Shown: positions 35,842 to 46,064, counted from the first letter of the stretch. The stretch: DNA of 64,000 nucleotides from Sunxiuqinia elliptica (GCF_900113005.1 NZ_FONW01000003.1:292674-356673); one strand, 5' to 3'. Program-made: numbers and translations. The notes: a model not told the origin generated them from the sequence alone.

Positions 35842-35849
35842 TAGTTTTG
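35842..35849 (+). promoter_or_regulatory. likely -7 box of guaB
   Basis: TAGTTTTG fits the TAnnTTTG consensus 30 bp before the guaB ATG. The -33 element is not clear. Confidence 0.45.
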
Positions 35850-35878
35850 GCCTAGTAAATAAACTAAACAATTCCGCC

Positions 35879-37351
35879 ATGTCGTTTTACACAGAAAAAG
35901 TAGTTTCAGAGGGATTAACCTTTGACGATGTCCTGCTTATTCCCTCCTATTCTGATGTATTACCACGTAATGTCGACTTAAGGTCTTCATTCACTCGCTC
36001 AATCAAGCTAAATACGCCCATTGTTACAGCGGCCATGGATACGGTTACCGAAGCAACAATGGCTATTGCCATTGCCCGTGAAGGAGGTATTGGCGTGATT
36101 CATAAAAACATGAGCATCGAAGAGCAGGCCCGCCAGGTTATGTCTGTAAAACGAGCGGAAAACGGTATGATCTTCGATCCAATTACGATTGAGCGCGAAA
36201 AGCAGGTTCGGGATGCCCTTGAGTTAATGAAACTCTATAAAATTGGAGGAATTCCAGTTGTCAACTCTCAAAACATACTGGTTGGCATTGTCACCAATCG
36301 GGATCTACGATTTGAACTTGATTTGGATCGTCCAATTGCAGAAGTGATGACCTCGGAGAATCTGGTTTATACAACCGAGTCAACCAATTTGGAAAAAGCT
36401 TCAGAAATTCTACAAAAACATAAAATCGAAAAGCTCCCGGTTGTCAATCAAAATAAAGAGCTGATTGGACTGGTAACTTATAAAGATATTACCAAGGCGA
36501 AGGATAAACCTCTTGCCTGTAAAGATGAGAAAGGACGGTTGCGGGTAGCTGCCGGTGTTGGCGTGACAATTGACACCATGGAACGAATTGACGAGTTGGT
36601 AAAAGCACAAGCCGACGCCATCGTTATTGATACGGCTCATGGGCACACCAAAGGAGTGCTCGAAATGTTGCGTCAAGCCAAAGCCAAGTATCCTGAGATT
36701 GATTTTGTAGCGGGCAATATTGCAACTGCCGAGGCTGCAACCGATATGGTTTTAGCCGGTGCGGATGCCGTTAAAGTTGGAATTGGGCCTGGCTCCATCT
36801 GCACAACCCGCGTGGTTGCCGGTGTTGGAATTCCCCAACTTACTGCAATCTACGAAGTCGCTCGAAGCTTAAAAGACAGTGATGTCCCAGTTATTGCTGA
36901 TGGCGGAATTCGTTATTCTGGCGACATTGTCAAAGCGATTGCTGCCGGAGCAAACTCCATCATGGCTGGCTCCCTGTTTGCCGGCGTAGAGGAATCTCCC
37001 GGTGAAACGATCATTTTCCAGGGACGCAAATTTAAGTCGTACCGGGGAATGGGATCTGTAGAAGCCATGCAGGCCGGATCAAAAGACCGCTACTTTCAGG
37101 ATGTAGAAGATGATTTAAAGAAATTGGTACCCGAAGGAATTACCGCACGTGTTCCTTACAAAGGTACTTTATACGAAGTGCTCTATCAGCTAATCGGAGG
37201 ATTACGTGCAGGAATGGGCTACTGTGGAGCAAAAAATATTGAAGAATTGATGCATGCTAAATTTACCAGAATAACGGCTTCCGGAATTCAGGAAAGCCAT
37301 CCTCACGACGTGTCAGTAACCCGCGAAGCCCCCAATTACAGTACGCGTTAG
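35879..37351 (+). CDS. guaB: IMP dehydrogenase (GuaB)
   Basis: A 490-residue IMP dehydrogenase. The barrel begins with [18 protein letters not shown]. Two CBS domains are inserted at about 95-205 ([39 protein letters not shown]). The active-site loop [11 protein letters not shown] carries the catalytic Cys. The flap has [10 protein letters not shown] and the C-terminus [11 protein letters not shown]. It oxidises IMP to XMP with NAD, the first committed step of GTP synthesis. Length and motifs are standard. The first parvulin gene starts 49 bp downstream with no terminator, so read-through transcription is possible. Confidence 0.98.
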   Translation: MSFYTEKVVSEGLTFDDVLLIPSYSDVLPRNVDLRSSFTRSIKLNTPIVTAAMDTVTEATMAIAIAREGGIGVIHKNMSIEEQARQVMSVKRAENGMIFDPITIEREKQVRDALELMKLYKIGGIPVVNSQNILVGIVTNRDLRFELDLDRPIAEVMTSENLVYTTESTNLEKASEILQKHKIEKLPVVNQNKELIGLVTYKDITKAKDKPLACKDEKGRLRVAAGVGVTIDTMERIDELVKAQADAIVIDTAHGHTKGVLEMLRQAKAKYPEIDFVAGNIATAEAATDMVLAGADAVKVGIGPGSICTTRVVAGVGIPQLTAIYEVARSLKDSDVPVIADGGIRYSGDIVKAIAAGANSIMAGSLFAGVEESPGETIIFQGRKFKSYRGMGSVEAMQAGSKDRYFQDVEDDLKKLVPEGITARVPYKGTLYEVLYQLIGGLRAGMGYCGAKNIEELMHAKFTRITASGIQESHPHDVSVTREAPNYSTR

Positions 37352-37400
37352 CGTTTCCTGGCTTGTCTTTATCAATGCTATAAAAACTGATTACCATTTT

Positions 37401-39362
37401 ATGAATCGTTTCCTTTGCTTGTTTTTTTTACTGTTGGTAAGCTATTCAGCCTCCACACAAATAACAGATGAGGAAGTCATTCTTCAACTTGGCGACCGTT
37501 CTTTCCTTAAAGAAGAATTCAGCTACCTATATAATAAAAATAATAAGCAGGTTCGTGAAGACTCAGAAAGGATGGATCCCGAAGAATACATGGAGCTTTT
37601 CATCAATTTCAAACTAAAGGTACTTGAGGCTGAACGATTGGGTTACGATACCCTACCCGGCTTTATTCGCGAGATGGCCAATTACCGCGAAGAGCTTGCC
37701 AAACCTTACCTCACAGCCGTTGAGTATAGCAATCAAATGGTGGAGACAGCCTATAAAAGAATGTTGACAGAGGTCAGGGCCAGCCATATTTTGCTTCAAC
37801 TTGCTCCGAATGCTTCACCTGCAGATACCATAAAAGCATGGAATAAATTAGTTGAAGTTCGAAATGAGGTTTTAAATGGGGCTGATTTTAACGAGTTAGC
37901 TGTAGCTAACTCTCAAGATCCTTCGGCAAAACAAAATCGAGGAGATTTAGGGTACTTTTCAGCTTTTCAGATGGTCTATCCTTTTGAAGATGCTGCTTAT
38001 CGTTTGGACCTTGGAGCGATATCCATGCCCGTGCGAACGAACTTTGGCTATCACCTGATTTTCGTTTCGAACAAAAGGCCAGCCAAAGGAGAAGTTAAGG
38101 TTGCCCATATTATGAAACGTTTGCGACCAAATGCCAGCGAAGAGCACATAAAACGGGCAAAACAGGAGCTCGATAGCTTAGCTATTGCCATTCAAGACGG
38201 GGCTGATTTTGCGGAATTAGCTCAAACATATTCGGATGATCAGCGTTCTGCGGCTAAAGGAGGAGAACTGCCATGGTTTGGCTACTCGGGAATGATGCCT
38301 GCGGAATTTGCAGAAGCTGCTTTTGCCTTAACAAAAGATGGTGCAATTTCACCAGTAATTAAAACGCCTTACGGCATGCACTTGATCAAACGTATCTCCC
38401 ATCGCCCCATTCCATCCTTGAAGGATATGCGCGATTTCATTGTCGACAAAATCAGGAAGAATCCAGAAATTAGCCGTCATAGTCAGGAAGAGTTCATCAA
38501 AGAATTGAAAAAAACGTACCAGCTTAAATCAAACGACTCGATTGTAGCCCAAACGTTAAAAGAAGCAACGAATGCATTTGCTAATGGTCAGTTGAAATTA
38601 ACGCCACCGCAGCATCCTAACCAAGTTTTATTTCACTTTGCTGATCAGTCTCAGCGTAAAAGCGACTTTTGGAAATGGCTTCGAGTGTCAACAAAATCTC
38701 AAAGTAAAAACCCAACAATTCAGGACATTGAAGATCATTACAACTCCTTTGTTACCCAGTCGCTCACCAATTACGAAAAGGCACACTTAGAAGAAAAGCA
38801 CCCGGATTTTAAATATTTATTGCAGGAATACCACGATGGCATTTTGCTGTTTAATATTTCTGAAGATAAAATCTGGCAAGCTGCTGTTAACGACACCATT
38901 GGGCTACAGTCATTTTATCAGAAAAACAAAAAAAATCACAATTGGGGCGAGCGTTTTCAGGGATGGTCAATTCGTTGTCAAAACCAAGAGGTTCGAGATT
39001 TTATTGATGCGGTTTTTGATGAGGATCCAGACATTCGCTATCACGAGTTGCATGATGTTTTAAAAGCACACTTTGAAGAAGGCCAGGCTGCGCTTTCCCA
39101 TGGTTATTTTGAAAAAGGGCAAGATCCGCTCATCGACTACCTGGTGTGGAACAAGCCAAAACCGGACGACCATCAGGATGGTTTAGATTATGTGAGAGGA
39201 AATAAAATCGCACCACAACCCAAGTCTCTGAATGAAGCCAAAGGGCTGCATGTAGCCGACTATCAAAACCATCTGGAAAAAGAATGGCTGAAGTCGCTCA
39301 GAAAAGCTTATCGGGTTAAAGTAAAAAAGAAGGTATTACGCGAAGTTGAGTCACTGAAATGA
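37401..39362 (+). CDS. periplasmic parvulin-type peptidyl-prolyl isomerase with two PPIase domains
   Basis: A 653-residue exported protein. A signal peptide (MNRFLCLFFLLLVSYSASTQ) precedes a SurA-like N-terminal helical domain, then two rotamase domains: VRASHILLQL at about 127 and VKVAHIMKRL at about 233, each ending in a G-Y/P-Y-G-x-H-L-I-x-I/V block. The long C-terminal half has no clear domain and is specific to Bacteroidota forms. It should chaperone outer-membrane proteins. Its stop overlaps the next gene by 4 bp, and three such chaperone genes stand in a row here, so they form one operon for envelope assembly. Confidence 0.9.
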   Translation: MNRFLCLFFLLLVSYSASTQITDEEVILQLGDRSFLKEEFSYLYNKNNKQVREDSERMDPEEYMELFINFKLKVLEAERLGYDTLPGFIREMANYREELAKPYLTAVEYSNQMVETAYKRMLTEVRASHILLQLAPNASPADTIKAWNKLVEVRNEVLNGADFNELAVANSQDPSAKQNRGDLGYFSAFQMVYPFEDAAYRLDLGAISMPVRTNFGYHLIFVSNKRPAKGEVKVAHIMKRLRPNASEEHIKRAKQELDSLAIAIQDGADFAELAQTYSDDQRSAAKGGELPWFGYSGMMPAEFAEAAFALTKDGAISPVIKTPYGMHLIKRISHRPIPSLKDMRDFIVDKIRKNPEISRHSQEEFIKELKKTYQLKSNDSIVAQTLKEATNAFANGQLKLTPPQHPNQVLFHFADQSQRKSDFWKWLRVSTKSQSKNPTIQDIEDHYNSFVTQSLTNYEKAHLEEKHPDFKYLLQEYHDGILLFNISEDKIWQAAVNDTIGLQSFYQKNKKNHNWGERFQGWSIRCQNQEVRDFIDAVFDEDPDIRYHELHDVLKAHFEEGQAALSHGYFEKGQDPLIDYLVWNKPKPDDHQDGLDYVRGNKIAPQPKSLNEAKGLHVADYQNHLEKEWLKSLRKAYRVKVKKKVLREVESLK

Positions 39363-40210
39363 AACTGAGAGAAACGACATTATTATTGCTTGTTTTTTGG
39401 TTTTCAGCTTGTACCCAAGTTGAAGACAAAGTTCCACTTGCCCAAGTTGGAACAAAATACTTGTACCTGGAAGATGTGCAAAAGGTTTTACCAGATAATA
39501 TTTCAGATACGGACAGTACGCTGTGGATGGAAGACTTCATTCATAAATGGGTACAAAAAGAACTATTGATCCTGAATGCTGAAAAAAACCTGACACAGGA
39601 GCAAAAAGACGTTAGTCATGAATTGCAAGAGTACCGGAACTCGCTCCTTACCTATCGCTATAAGAAAGCACTTATGGAGCAGAAGATGGACACCACAATC
39701 CATGATGATGAAATAAGCCAATACTACGAGGCGAATAAAAAAGAATTTGTTTTACAAAGTGATATCGTCAAAGCCATCTACCTGAAAATTCCATTGGAAG
39801 TAGCCAATGAAGAAACGATTAAGAATTTGTGTTTCGAAAATGATCCACAAAAGCTTCAGGAACTGGACGAATACGGTATTCGGTATGCAAAATCATATGA
39901 TCGTTTTGATGATAAATGGATTGATGCCAGCCAGGTTTTGGCGCAGATTCCCGGAGAAATTGATGACTTGGAGCGTTTTTTGCGCAGAAACAAGTTTATT
40001 GAAAGTGATGATACAGATTATTATTATTTTATTTGTATCCGCGATTTCAGATTTGAAGGAGAATATGCACCAATTGACTTTGTTAGCTCATCCATCAAAA
40101 ACATTCTTTTAAATCAGCGTAAAATCAATTTCCTGAAGAAAATTGAGACTGATGTGTATAAAGAAGGATTGGAATCGAATAAGTTTAAACTTTATAATAC
40201 TCAAAATTAG
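39359..40210 (+). CDS. SurA-N-like lipoprotein without a clear PPIase domain
   Basis: A 283-residue lipoprotein. The signal ends in a lipobox-like FSAC (about residues 16-19). The N-terminal part resembles a SurA/PpiC chaperone domain (WVQKELLILNAEKNLTQEQK; YRNSLLTYRYKKALMEQKMD; DDEISQYYEANKKEFV). The usual parvulin active-site blocks are absent in the rest, so it may be a degenerate, isomerase-dead chaperone. It overlaps the gene before it by 4 bp and is 6 bp from the SurA-like gene after it. Role inferred: partner in outer-membrane protein folding. Confidence 0.82.
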   Translation: MKLRETTLLLLVFWFSACTQVEDKVPLAQVGTKYLYLEDVQKVLPDNISDTDSTLWMEDFIHKWVQKELLILNAEKNLTQEQKDVSHELQEYRNSLLTYRYKKALMEQKMDTTIHDDEISQYYEANKKEFVLQSDIVKAIYLKIPLEVANEETIKNLCFENDPQKLQELDEYGIRYAKSYDRFDDKWIDASQVLAQIPGEIDDLERFLRRNKFIESDDTDYYYFICIRDFRFEGEYAPIDFVSSSIKNILLNQRKINFLKKIETDVYKEGLESNKFKLYNTQN

Positions 40211-40216
40211 ACCAAT

Positions 40217-41560
40217 ATGTTCAGAAAAGTATTCATTGGTATTCTGTTCTTAAGTTGTTTCAGCACGGCAACCATGGCTCAGGATAAAATTATCGATCAA
40301 ATTGTAGCCGTTGTCGGTAGTAACATTATCCTGAAATCGGATATCGAAAGCATGTATATCCAGCAGCAAGCTCAAGGAATTGTTTCAGATGGAGATATGA
40401 AATGCGAAATCCTGGAAGATTTTTTGGTTGAAAAGCTATTGTTAGCCGAAGCCGAACTGGATACGAATATTATTGTAAGCGACAGCCAGATTAACCAAAA
40501 CCTGGATCAGCGTATGCAATATTTCGTACAGCACCTGGGGTCAGAAAAAGCAGTAGAAAACTACTTTAAAAAGCCAATTACCCAGATAAAAGCCGACTTG
40601 GAGGAAGTCATCCGCAATCAATCCTTAACAGGACAAATGCAGGGAAAGATTGTAGACAAAGTTCAGGTAACTCCTGCTGAAGTTCGTTACCATTACCGAA
40701 ACCTCAAGAAAGAGGAGATTCCGGTGATCGAACCTCAGGTTGAGTATGCACAAATCACCCTCTTCCCTCCGATTGCACTGGAAGAAGAAAACCGCATTAA
40801 AGCACGTTTGCGTGAGTTTAAAAAGCGTGTTGAAGATGGTGAAAACTTTGCAACCTTAGCCGTACTTTATTCCGAAGGTCCATCTGCCGTAAATGGTGGC
40901 GAACTGGGCTATATGGGCCGTGCACAATTGGACCCCAATTATGCGGCTTCTGCGTTCAACCTGAAAGGAGACCGGATTTCAAATGTTGTTAAAAGTGAGT
41001 TTGGCTATCATATTATTCAACTTGTTGACCGCAAAGGAGAACAGGTGAATTCCCGCCACATCATTTTAAAACCTAAAGCAACTCCAGAGGCTATGGAGGA
41101 AGCTTATAACCGCTTAGACAGCTTGGCTAATTTTATTCGTAAAGAAGATCTTTCCTTTTCTGATGCAGCTTTACGCTATTCATTCGACAAAAACTCCAGA
41201 AACAGCGGTGGAGTTGTCATCAACCCAAATACCATGTCAACCAAATGGCGAAAAGAAGAATTGGATCCTGATGTGAGTAAGGTATTGGATAAATTGAAGA
41301 TCAATGAGATTTCCGAGCCATTTAAAACCATTGATGACAAACAACGCACCGTCTATAAAATCGTGAAGCTGATCAACCGGACTGAAAAACACCGAGCCAA
41401 TATGCAAGAGGATTACCAAATGCTAAACGACATTTACTTGCAGAAAAAGCAAGAAGAAGCCTTGGATGAATGGATTTCGGAACAGCAAGCAAAAACCTAC
41501 ATCAGTATTGATGACAGTTACATCAACTGTAACTTTAAATTTAAAGGTTGGATTAAATAA
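40217..41560 (+). CDS. surA: SurA-like periplasmic chaperone / peptidyl-prolyl isomerase
   Basis: A 447-residue exported protein. After the signal peptide (to about residue 22, TMAQDK) comes the classic SurA start IDQIVAVVGSNIILKSDIES and a helical chaperone module. Two parvulin domains follow: VEYAQITLFPP with GGELGYMGRAQLDP and FGYHIIQLVDR, then VNSRHIILKP with the second copy ending near GGVVINPNTM. This matches SurA in layout and length. It carries unfolded outer-membrane proteins across the periplasm. It is the last of three linked chaperone genes; 148 bp separate it from moxR. Confidence 0.9.
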   Translation: MFRKVFIGILFLSCFSTATMAQDKIIDQIVAVVGSNIILKSDIESMYIQQQAQGIVSDGDMKCEILEDFLVEKLLLAEAELDTNIIVSDSQINQNLDQRMQYFVQHLGSEKAVENYFKKPITQIKADLEEVIRNQSLTGQMQGKIVDKVQVTPAEVRYHYRNLKKEEIPVIEPQVEYAQITLFPPIALEEENRIKARLREFKKRVEDGENFATLAVLYSEGPSAVNGGELGYMGRAQLDPNYAASAFNLKGDRISNVVKSEFGYHIIQLVDRKGEQVNSRHIILKPKATPEAMEEAYNRLDSLANFIRKEDLSFSDAALRYSFDKNSRNSGGVVINPNTMSTKWRKEELDPDVSKVLDKLKINEISEPFKTIDDKQRTVYKIVKLINRTEKHRANMQEDYQMLNDIYLQKKQEEALDEWISEQQAKTYISIDDSYINCNFKFKGWIK

Positions 41561-41708
41561 CAATAGATCGTTAGATTTCCAGATTTCAAACTGTCAGACC
41601 TTTGTGAGATCTTCATTCAGGATGGCCGATCAAATGCCCACTTGAATTGCAGAACACGAGAGATAACACGGTTGTAAAAATTTGACAAACTATTGAAATA
41701 AAGCAAAA

Positions 41709-42671
41709 ATGAATTTCAAAAACGATGTTGAAGCGGTTGATGCGTTAAACCAAAAAATCGATTTACTTCAATCCGAGATTAAAAAGCGAATTTACGGCCA
41801 AGATGAAATCATCAAACAGGTGCTGATCTCGCTTTTTAGCCGCGGCCATTGCTTGTTAATTGGTGTACCAGGATTAGCAAAAACCTTATTGGTAAACACA
41901 ATCGCAGAGGTATTGGGCTTAAAATATAACCGCATCCAGTTCACTCCGGATTTGATGCCTTCAGACATCATCGGAACCGAGATTCTGGATAAAAACCGGG
42001 AGTTTAAATTTATTCGGGGGCCACTGTTTGCCAACATCATTTTGGCCGACGAGATTAACCGGACTCCACCTAAAACGCAGGCGGCATTGCTTGAAGCCAT
42101 GCAAGAACGAGCAGTAACCGCCTCGGGAGAACGTTTCGAGCTGGAAAAACCCTTCTTTGTTCTGGCTACACAAAACCCGATTGAGCAAGAAGGAACCTAT
42201 CCCCTGCCAGAAGCACAGCTGGATCGTTTCATGTTTTCCATTTGGCTGGACTATCCTGAGTTTGAGGATGAGCTTACCATCGTCCGGAACACAACATCAG
42301 ATTACAATACAGATTTAAAAGAAGTCATCACTGCAGAGGAAATTAAATTTTTCCAAAAACTGATTCTTAAAATCCCGATCAATGATAACGTATTAAAGTA
42401 CGCTGTTGAGCTGTCATCAAAGACACGCCCGGGCACTAAACTGGCAGCGAGCATCACTGATAAATACTTGAAGTGGGGAGCCGGCCCCAGGGCTTCGCAA
42501 TACTTGGTTTTAGGAGCCAAAACACATGCAGTTCTTTCCGGAAAGTACTCGCCGGATATTGAAGATGTCAAAGCTGTTGCCAAGACAATTCTTCGTCACC
42601 GGGTTATTAAAAACTATAAAGCTGAAGCTGAAAACATTTCTGTTGATCAAATTATTCAGGAACTGTTGTAA
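41709..42671 (+). CDS. MoxR-family AAA+ ATPase
   Basis: A 320-residue AAA+ protein of the MoxR family. Walker A is GVPGLAKT, Walker B ILADEINRTPPK, sensor 1 FVLATQNPIEQEGTYPLPEAQLDRF in part, with LDRFMF as the arginine-finger region. The C-terminal lid domain follows (RPGTKLAASITDKYLKWGAGP). Such proteins work with von Willebrand-type partners as chaperones for metal or complex assembly. Here no vWA or DUF58 gene follows; instead an OstA-like gene begins 10 bp downstream, so the partner is elsewhere or differs. The start ATG at 41709 is natural. Confidence 0.93.
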   Translation: MNFKNDVEAVDALNQKIDLLQSEIKKRIYGQDEIIKQVLISLFSRGHCLLIGVPGLAKTLLVNTIAEVLGLKYNRIQFTPDLMPSDIIGTEILDKNREFKFIRGPLFANIILADEINRTPPKTQAALLEAMQERAVTASGERFELEKPFFVLATQNPIEQEGTYPLPEAQLDRFMFSIWLDYPEFEDELTIVRNTTSDYNTDLKEVITAEEIKFFQKLILKIPINDNVLKYAVELSSKTRPGTKLAASITDKYLKWGAGPRASQYLVLGAKTHAVLSGKYSPDIEDVKAVAKTILRHRVIKNYKAEAENISVDQIIQELL

Positions 42672-42681
42672 TTAAAATTGA

Positions 42682-44214
42682 ATGAGTTTGAAAAGCAACA
42701 ATATTAAGTTGGTTCTGATCCTTCTCCTGTTACCTGTTATTGGCCTGTCGCAGACCAGAAAAAAGGTAAATATTGAACAAGCCGAATTCCTTGAATTTAA
42801 CGAGCACATTGTCAAAAATGCCCAGCGTTTAATTGGCAATGTAATTATTAGCCATAACAATGTACGCATGTGGTGCGATAGCGCCTATTCGTATACCGAT
42901 ACCAATATGGTTGATGCATTCGGGCATGTTCATATCTTAAAAGACGACACATTACACATGTATTCAGATTATCTGAACTACAATAGTGGTACAAAATGGG
43001 CCAGAGCCACGGGGAACGTGAAATTGGTGAATAAATCAACCACGCTTACTTCTGACACCTTAGACTTTGATATGACCCGTAATGTTGGTTATTACAATGA
43101 CTATGGAACCATCATTGACAGTACAAGTACTTTGCACAGTAAAATTGGAGAATACTATGTAGACGACAATAAAGCCTATTTTAAGACTGATGTCGAAGTG
43201 CTCTCCGAAGACTACACCCTGGACTCAGATACGCTGATTTACGACACGAAAACAAAGATTGTGTCCATTGTAGGCCCGACTCGTATTCGTGATGAAGAAA
43301 CTGCCTTATATGCCGAGAGTGGCTTTTATAACAGCATAACAGGAAGTGCTGAGCTATTCGAAAACCCAGAGATTATTGGGAAGGAACAAAAAGTCAATGC
43401 CGACTCTATTTTCTATGATAAACCCACCGGTGATGGGAAAGCTGTTGGCAATGCCCGTATCGAAGATTTTAGAAACCGGATGATTGTCAAAGGAAACCGG
43501 ATTGTTTACAACGACCTGCAGGAAACTGCAATGGCTACAGACTCGGCCCTCTTCATGCTATATTCCGAAAAAGATACCTTGTTTCTGCATGCCGATACCC
43601 TAAAGTCAGTACCCGACACCGTTCCAGACGAAAAATTGGTATTAGCCTATTTTCAAGTCAAATTCTTCCGAGATGATATGCAAGGAAAATGCGACTCCAT
43701 GGTGTATTGGTCCAAAGATTCAACCATTCAATTATACCACGAGCCTGTTGTATGGTCCGAGAACAACCAAATGACCTCAGAATACATTGAGATGATTACC
43801 CAAGCCAACGGCCCTGATTTGGTGCGAATGGAGCAAAATGCATTCATCGTAGCCATGGAAGACAGCGGTCGCTACAATCAGATTAAAGGACGCGATATGC
43901 TGGGCTACATTCGCAACAACGAGCTCTATAAAATCAATGTTGATGGAAATGGACAGTCGGTGTACTACGCACGCGACAGTAAAGGCTTAATCGGCCTGAA
44001 TAAAGCACAAAGCAGCAATATTGAAATATACTTGGATAGCAGTAAGGTGAAAAAGATTGTTTTCATTAAAGCGCCCGACGGAGAGCTTCTTCCAATTCTA
44101 GATATTCCGGAAGAAGACAAGGAGCTTCCAGGATTTCAGTGGCTGAATGCCATTCGCCCCAAACGGATGGAAGATATTTTCAAGAAACATCAGGAAACAA
44201 AAATAGCAAGGTAA
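42682..44214 (+). CDS. OstA-like periplasmic protein (LptA/LptD-N type)
   Basis: A 510-residue exported protein with a signal peptide (to about residue 24, GLSQT) and repeated beta-strand units typical of the OstA/LptA fold: WCDSAYSYTDTNMVDAFG, GTKWARATGNVKLVNKSTTL and LIYDTKTKIVSIVGPTRI. The repeated A-x-G-N-V and D-S-x-x-Y patterns recur along the chain. It probably helps transport or place lipopolysaccharide or another lipid at the outer membrane. It starts 10 bp after moxR and ends within a hairpin whose first arm covers the stop codon. The C-terminal 100 residues are low in repeats. Confidence 0.85.
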   Translation: MSLKSNNIKLVLILLLLPVIGLSQTRKKVNIEQAEFLEFNEHIVKNAQRLIGNVIISHNNVRMWCDSAYSYTDTNMVDAFGHVHILKDDTLHMYSDYLNYNSGTKWARATGNVKLVNKSTTLTSDTLDFDMTRNVGYYNDYGTIIDSTSTLHSKIGEYYVDDNKAYFKTDVEVLSEDYTLDSDTLIYDTKTKIVSIVGPTRIRDEETALYAESGFYNSITGSAELFENPEIIGKEQKVNADSIFYDKPTGDGKAVGNARIEDFRNRMIVKGNRIVYNDLQETAMATDSALFMLYSEKDTLFLHADTLKSVPDTVPDEKLVLAYFQVKFFRDDMQGKCDSMVYWSKDSTIQLYHEPVVWSENNQMTSEYIEMITQANGPDLVRMEQNAFIVAMEDSGRYNQIKGRDMLGYIRNNELYKINVDGNGQSVYYARDSKGLIGLNKAQSSNIEIYLDSSKVKKIVFIKAPDGELLPILDIPEEDKELPGFQWLNAIRPKRMEDIFKKHQETKIAR

Positions 44215-44226
44215 TCTACCTTGCTA
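44199..44226. terminator. hairpin terminator between convergent genes
   Basis: TAGCAAGGTA (44204-44213) and TACCTTGCTA (44217-44226) form a perfect 10-bp stem with a 3-nt loop that overlaps the stop codon of the OstA-like gene. On the reverse strand the stem is followed by a TTTTTG run, so it best serves the DUF2795 gene; it may act in both directions. Confidence 0.75.
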
Positions 44227-44254
44227 CTCATATTCTTTACTTGCATGCCATTTT

Positions 44255-44476
44255 TTAATACTCATCTTCATTGAAGAAGAAGTCATCTTTGCTCGGATAA
44301 TCCGGCCAGATATCTTCAATACTCTCGTATACCTCCCCTTCGTCTTCAATTTCCTGCAAGTTTTCAATTACTTCAAGTGGAGCACCTGATCGAATGGCAT
44401 AATCAATCAACTCATCCTTGCTCGCAGGCCAAGGAGCGTCCTCTAACTTTGAAGCTAATTCTAATGTCCAGTACAT
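44255..44476 (-). CDS. DUF2795 protein
   Basis: A 73-residue acidic protein. The core ELASKLEDAPWPASKDELID and the YAIRSGAPLEVIENLQEI helices fit the DUF2795 family, small helical proteins common in Bacteroidota and actinobacteria. The C-terminus is rich in Asp, Glu and Phe. It has no export signal. Function is unknown; related proteins are often found near stress or oxygen-response genes, which is only suggestive. It is followed by a terminator hairpin and lies 88 bp from the cobalamin adenosyltransferase gene, upstream on the same strand. Confidence 0.82.
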   Translation of the reverse strand: MYWTLELASKLEDAPWPASKDELIDYAIRSGAPLEVIENLQEIEDEGEVYESIEDIWPDYPSKDDFFFNEDEY

Positions 44477-44564
44477 ATTCGAAGGAATTTAGTGTTTGAT
44501 TCTTTTTTCAGTTTTGCGAATATATAAAAAAATAAAGCAAAACCTAAAAAAAATATTTTATCAT

Positions 44565-45131
44565 TTAAACTCCCGATTCCCAGATGTTTTCAGCAATTCC
44601 ATCATCATATGACAGCTTCCGCCCAAGCACAAAAAGGTAGTCTGAAAGTCGATTTATAAATTTTATGAGATTTTTGTTAACTTCTGTTTGCTCAGCTAAT
44701 TCTACAATCCGCCGTTCCGATCTCCGACAAACGGTTCGTGCTATTTGGGCATTTGCTGCCGCCTGACTTCCTCCCGGCAAAATAAAACTGTTGAGTTTTG
44801 GAAGTATTTTAAACATTTGATCCATTTCTTTCTCCAACATTTCAATGTCTTCGACCTTACATGGAATTTGCTTTTTAAAGTCTGCAATTGAATCATCAGT
44901 CGCCAATTGGGCCCCAATGGTAAAAAGAATGGATTGAACTCGCTTTAAAACGTCCTGAACATGTTGATCAACATTCATCGCTACAATCAACCCAATATGA
45001 CTATTGAGTTCATCAACGGTGCCATAAGCTTCAAGTCGAATATTGTATTTCTTTACACGGGCTCCACCGATTAAGCCAGTCGTTCCATCATCACCTGTCT
45101 TCGTATAAATACGTGCTTCTTTTTCTTTCAT
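44565..45131 (-). CDS. pduO: PduO-type cob(I)alamin adenosyltransferase
   Basis: A 188-residue ATP:cob(I)alamin adenosyltransferase of the PduO type. The ATP-binding N-terminus is IYTKTGDDGTTGLIGG, then the VDELNSHIG helix, SFILPGGS in the middle, and VCRRSERRIV with the catalytic Arg, ending RLSDYLFVLGRKLS. It makes adenosylcobalamin, the cofactor of class II ribonucleotide reductase and methylmalonyl-CoA mutase and the ligand sensed by cobalamin riboswitches. This supports B12 use in this organism, in line with the riboswitch at 19.2 kb. It overlaps the ABC ATPase gene by one base. Confidence 0.93.
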   Translation of the reverse strand: MKEKEARIYTKTGDDGTTGLIGGARVKKYNIRLEAYGTVDELNSHIGLIVAMNVDQHVQDVLKRVQSILFTIGAQLATDDSIADFKKQIPCKVEDIEMLEKEMDQMFKILPKLNSFILPGGSQAAANAQIARTVCRRSERRIVELAEQTEVNKNLIKFINRLSDYLFVLGRKLSYDDGIAENIWESGV

Positions 45132-45841
45132 TAAATCACTGGATTTGGGTTGATTTCATCTGATTCTACTTGCCCATCCTTCAACCGGATAATCCGGTGT
45201 GCATGCAGAGCAATGTCTTCTTCGTGTGTAACAACAATCAAGGTATTTCCTTGTTGATGAATCTCAGCAAATAGCTGCATAATTTCTTCCGAAATTTTTG
45301 AGTCCAGGTTTCCTGTAGGCTCATCTGCCAATAAAATAGCTGGCTTGTTAATCAAAGCCCGGGCTACAGCAACACGCTGACGCTGCCCTCCTGAAAGCTC
45401 ATTAGGCTTATGGTCTACCCTCTCGGCCAAACCAACATTAGTCAAGATTTCCATTGCCCGCTCTGTTCTTTCTTGCTTTTTAATACCCGAATAAACCAAC
45501 GGTAGCATGACATTATCAAGTGCTGTGCTTCGAGGCAAAAGATTAAAGGTTTGAAAAACAAAACCAATTTCCCGGTTTCTAATTTCGGCCAGTTGATCAT
45601 CAGTCAGATCACTTGCATCATGACTGTTCAAAATATACCTGCCACTTGTTGGCGTATCCAAGCATCCGATGATATTCATTAATGTTGACTTACCAGAACC
45701 GGAAGCTCCCATAATGGCGACATATTCTCCTTCGTTAATTTGGAGAGAAACTGAGCGAAGTGCCCGTACAACTTGGGTTCCTACCTTATAATTCTTAACA
45801 ATGTCGGTTAGGTTGATTACTTGTTTCATTTGTTTAGACAT
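45131..45841 (-). CDS. ABC transporter ATP-binding protein (LolD/MacB type)
   Basis: A 236-residue ABC ATPase. Walker A is GASGSGKST, the signature motif [15 protein letters not shown], Walker [13 protein letters not shown], and the switch His sits in VVTHEEDIA. The sequence resembles the LolD/MacB/FtsE group that powers lipoprotein release or efflux rather than substrate import. The permease partner is not next to it; instead the cobalamin adenosyltransferase follows with a one-base overlap, so they are co-translated. A role in B12 handling is possible but is only an inference from position. The start ATG at 45841 is good. Confidence 0.92.
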   Translation of the reverse strand: MSKQMKQVINLTDIVKNYKVGTQVVRALRSVSLQINEGEYVAIMGASGSGKSTLMNIIGCLDTPTSGRYILNSHDASDLTDDQLAEIRNREIGFVFQTFNLLPRSTALDNVMLPLVYSGIKKQERTERAMEILTNVGLAERVDHKPNELSGGQRQRVAVARALINKPAILLADEPTGNLDSKISEEIMQLFAEIHQQGNTLIVVTHEEDIALHAHRIIRLKDGQVESDEINPNPVI

Positions 45842-46064
45842 GATTTTGGTAATTGACAGAAAAGAGACTTGGGGTAAACCTTTCCATTTTCCGGGTTAGT
45901 AAATATGGTGTTGATTGATTATCGTTAATTTTACAATACGAAATTTTTCTTTTTTGAAATGATTGATACGAATTAAACAAAAACCATGCAATTTTCGCTA
46001 TTTACAAACAAAAAAATCTTAATAACTCGATTTTATTGCTCGTCCTTTGCTGACTTTTGTTTTC

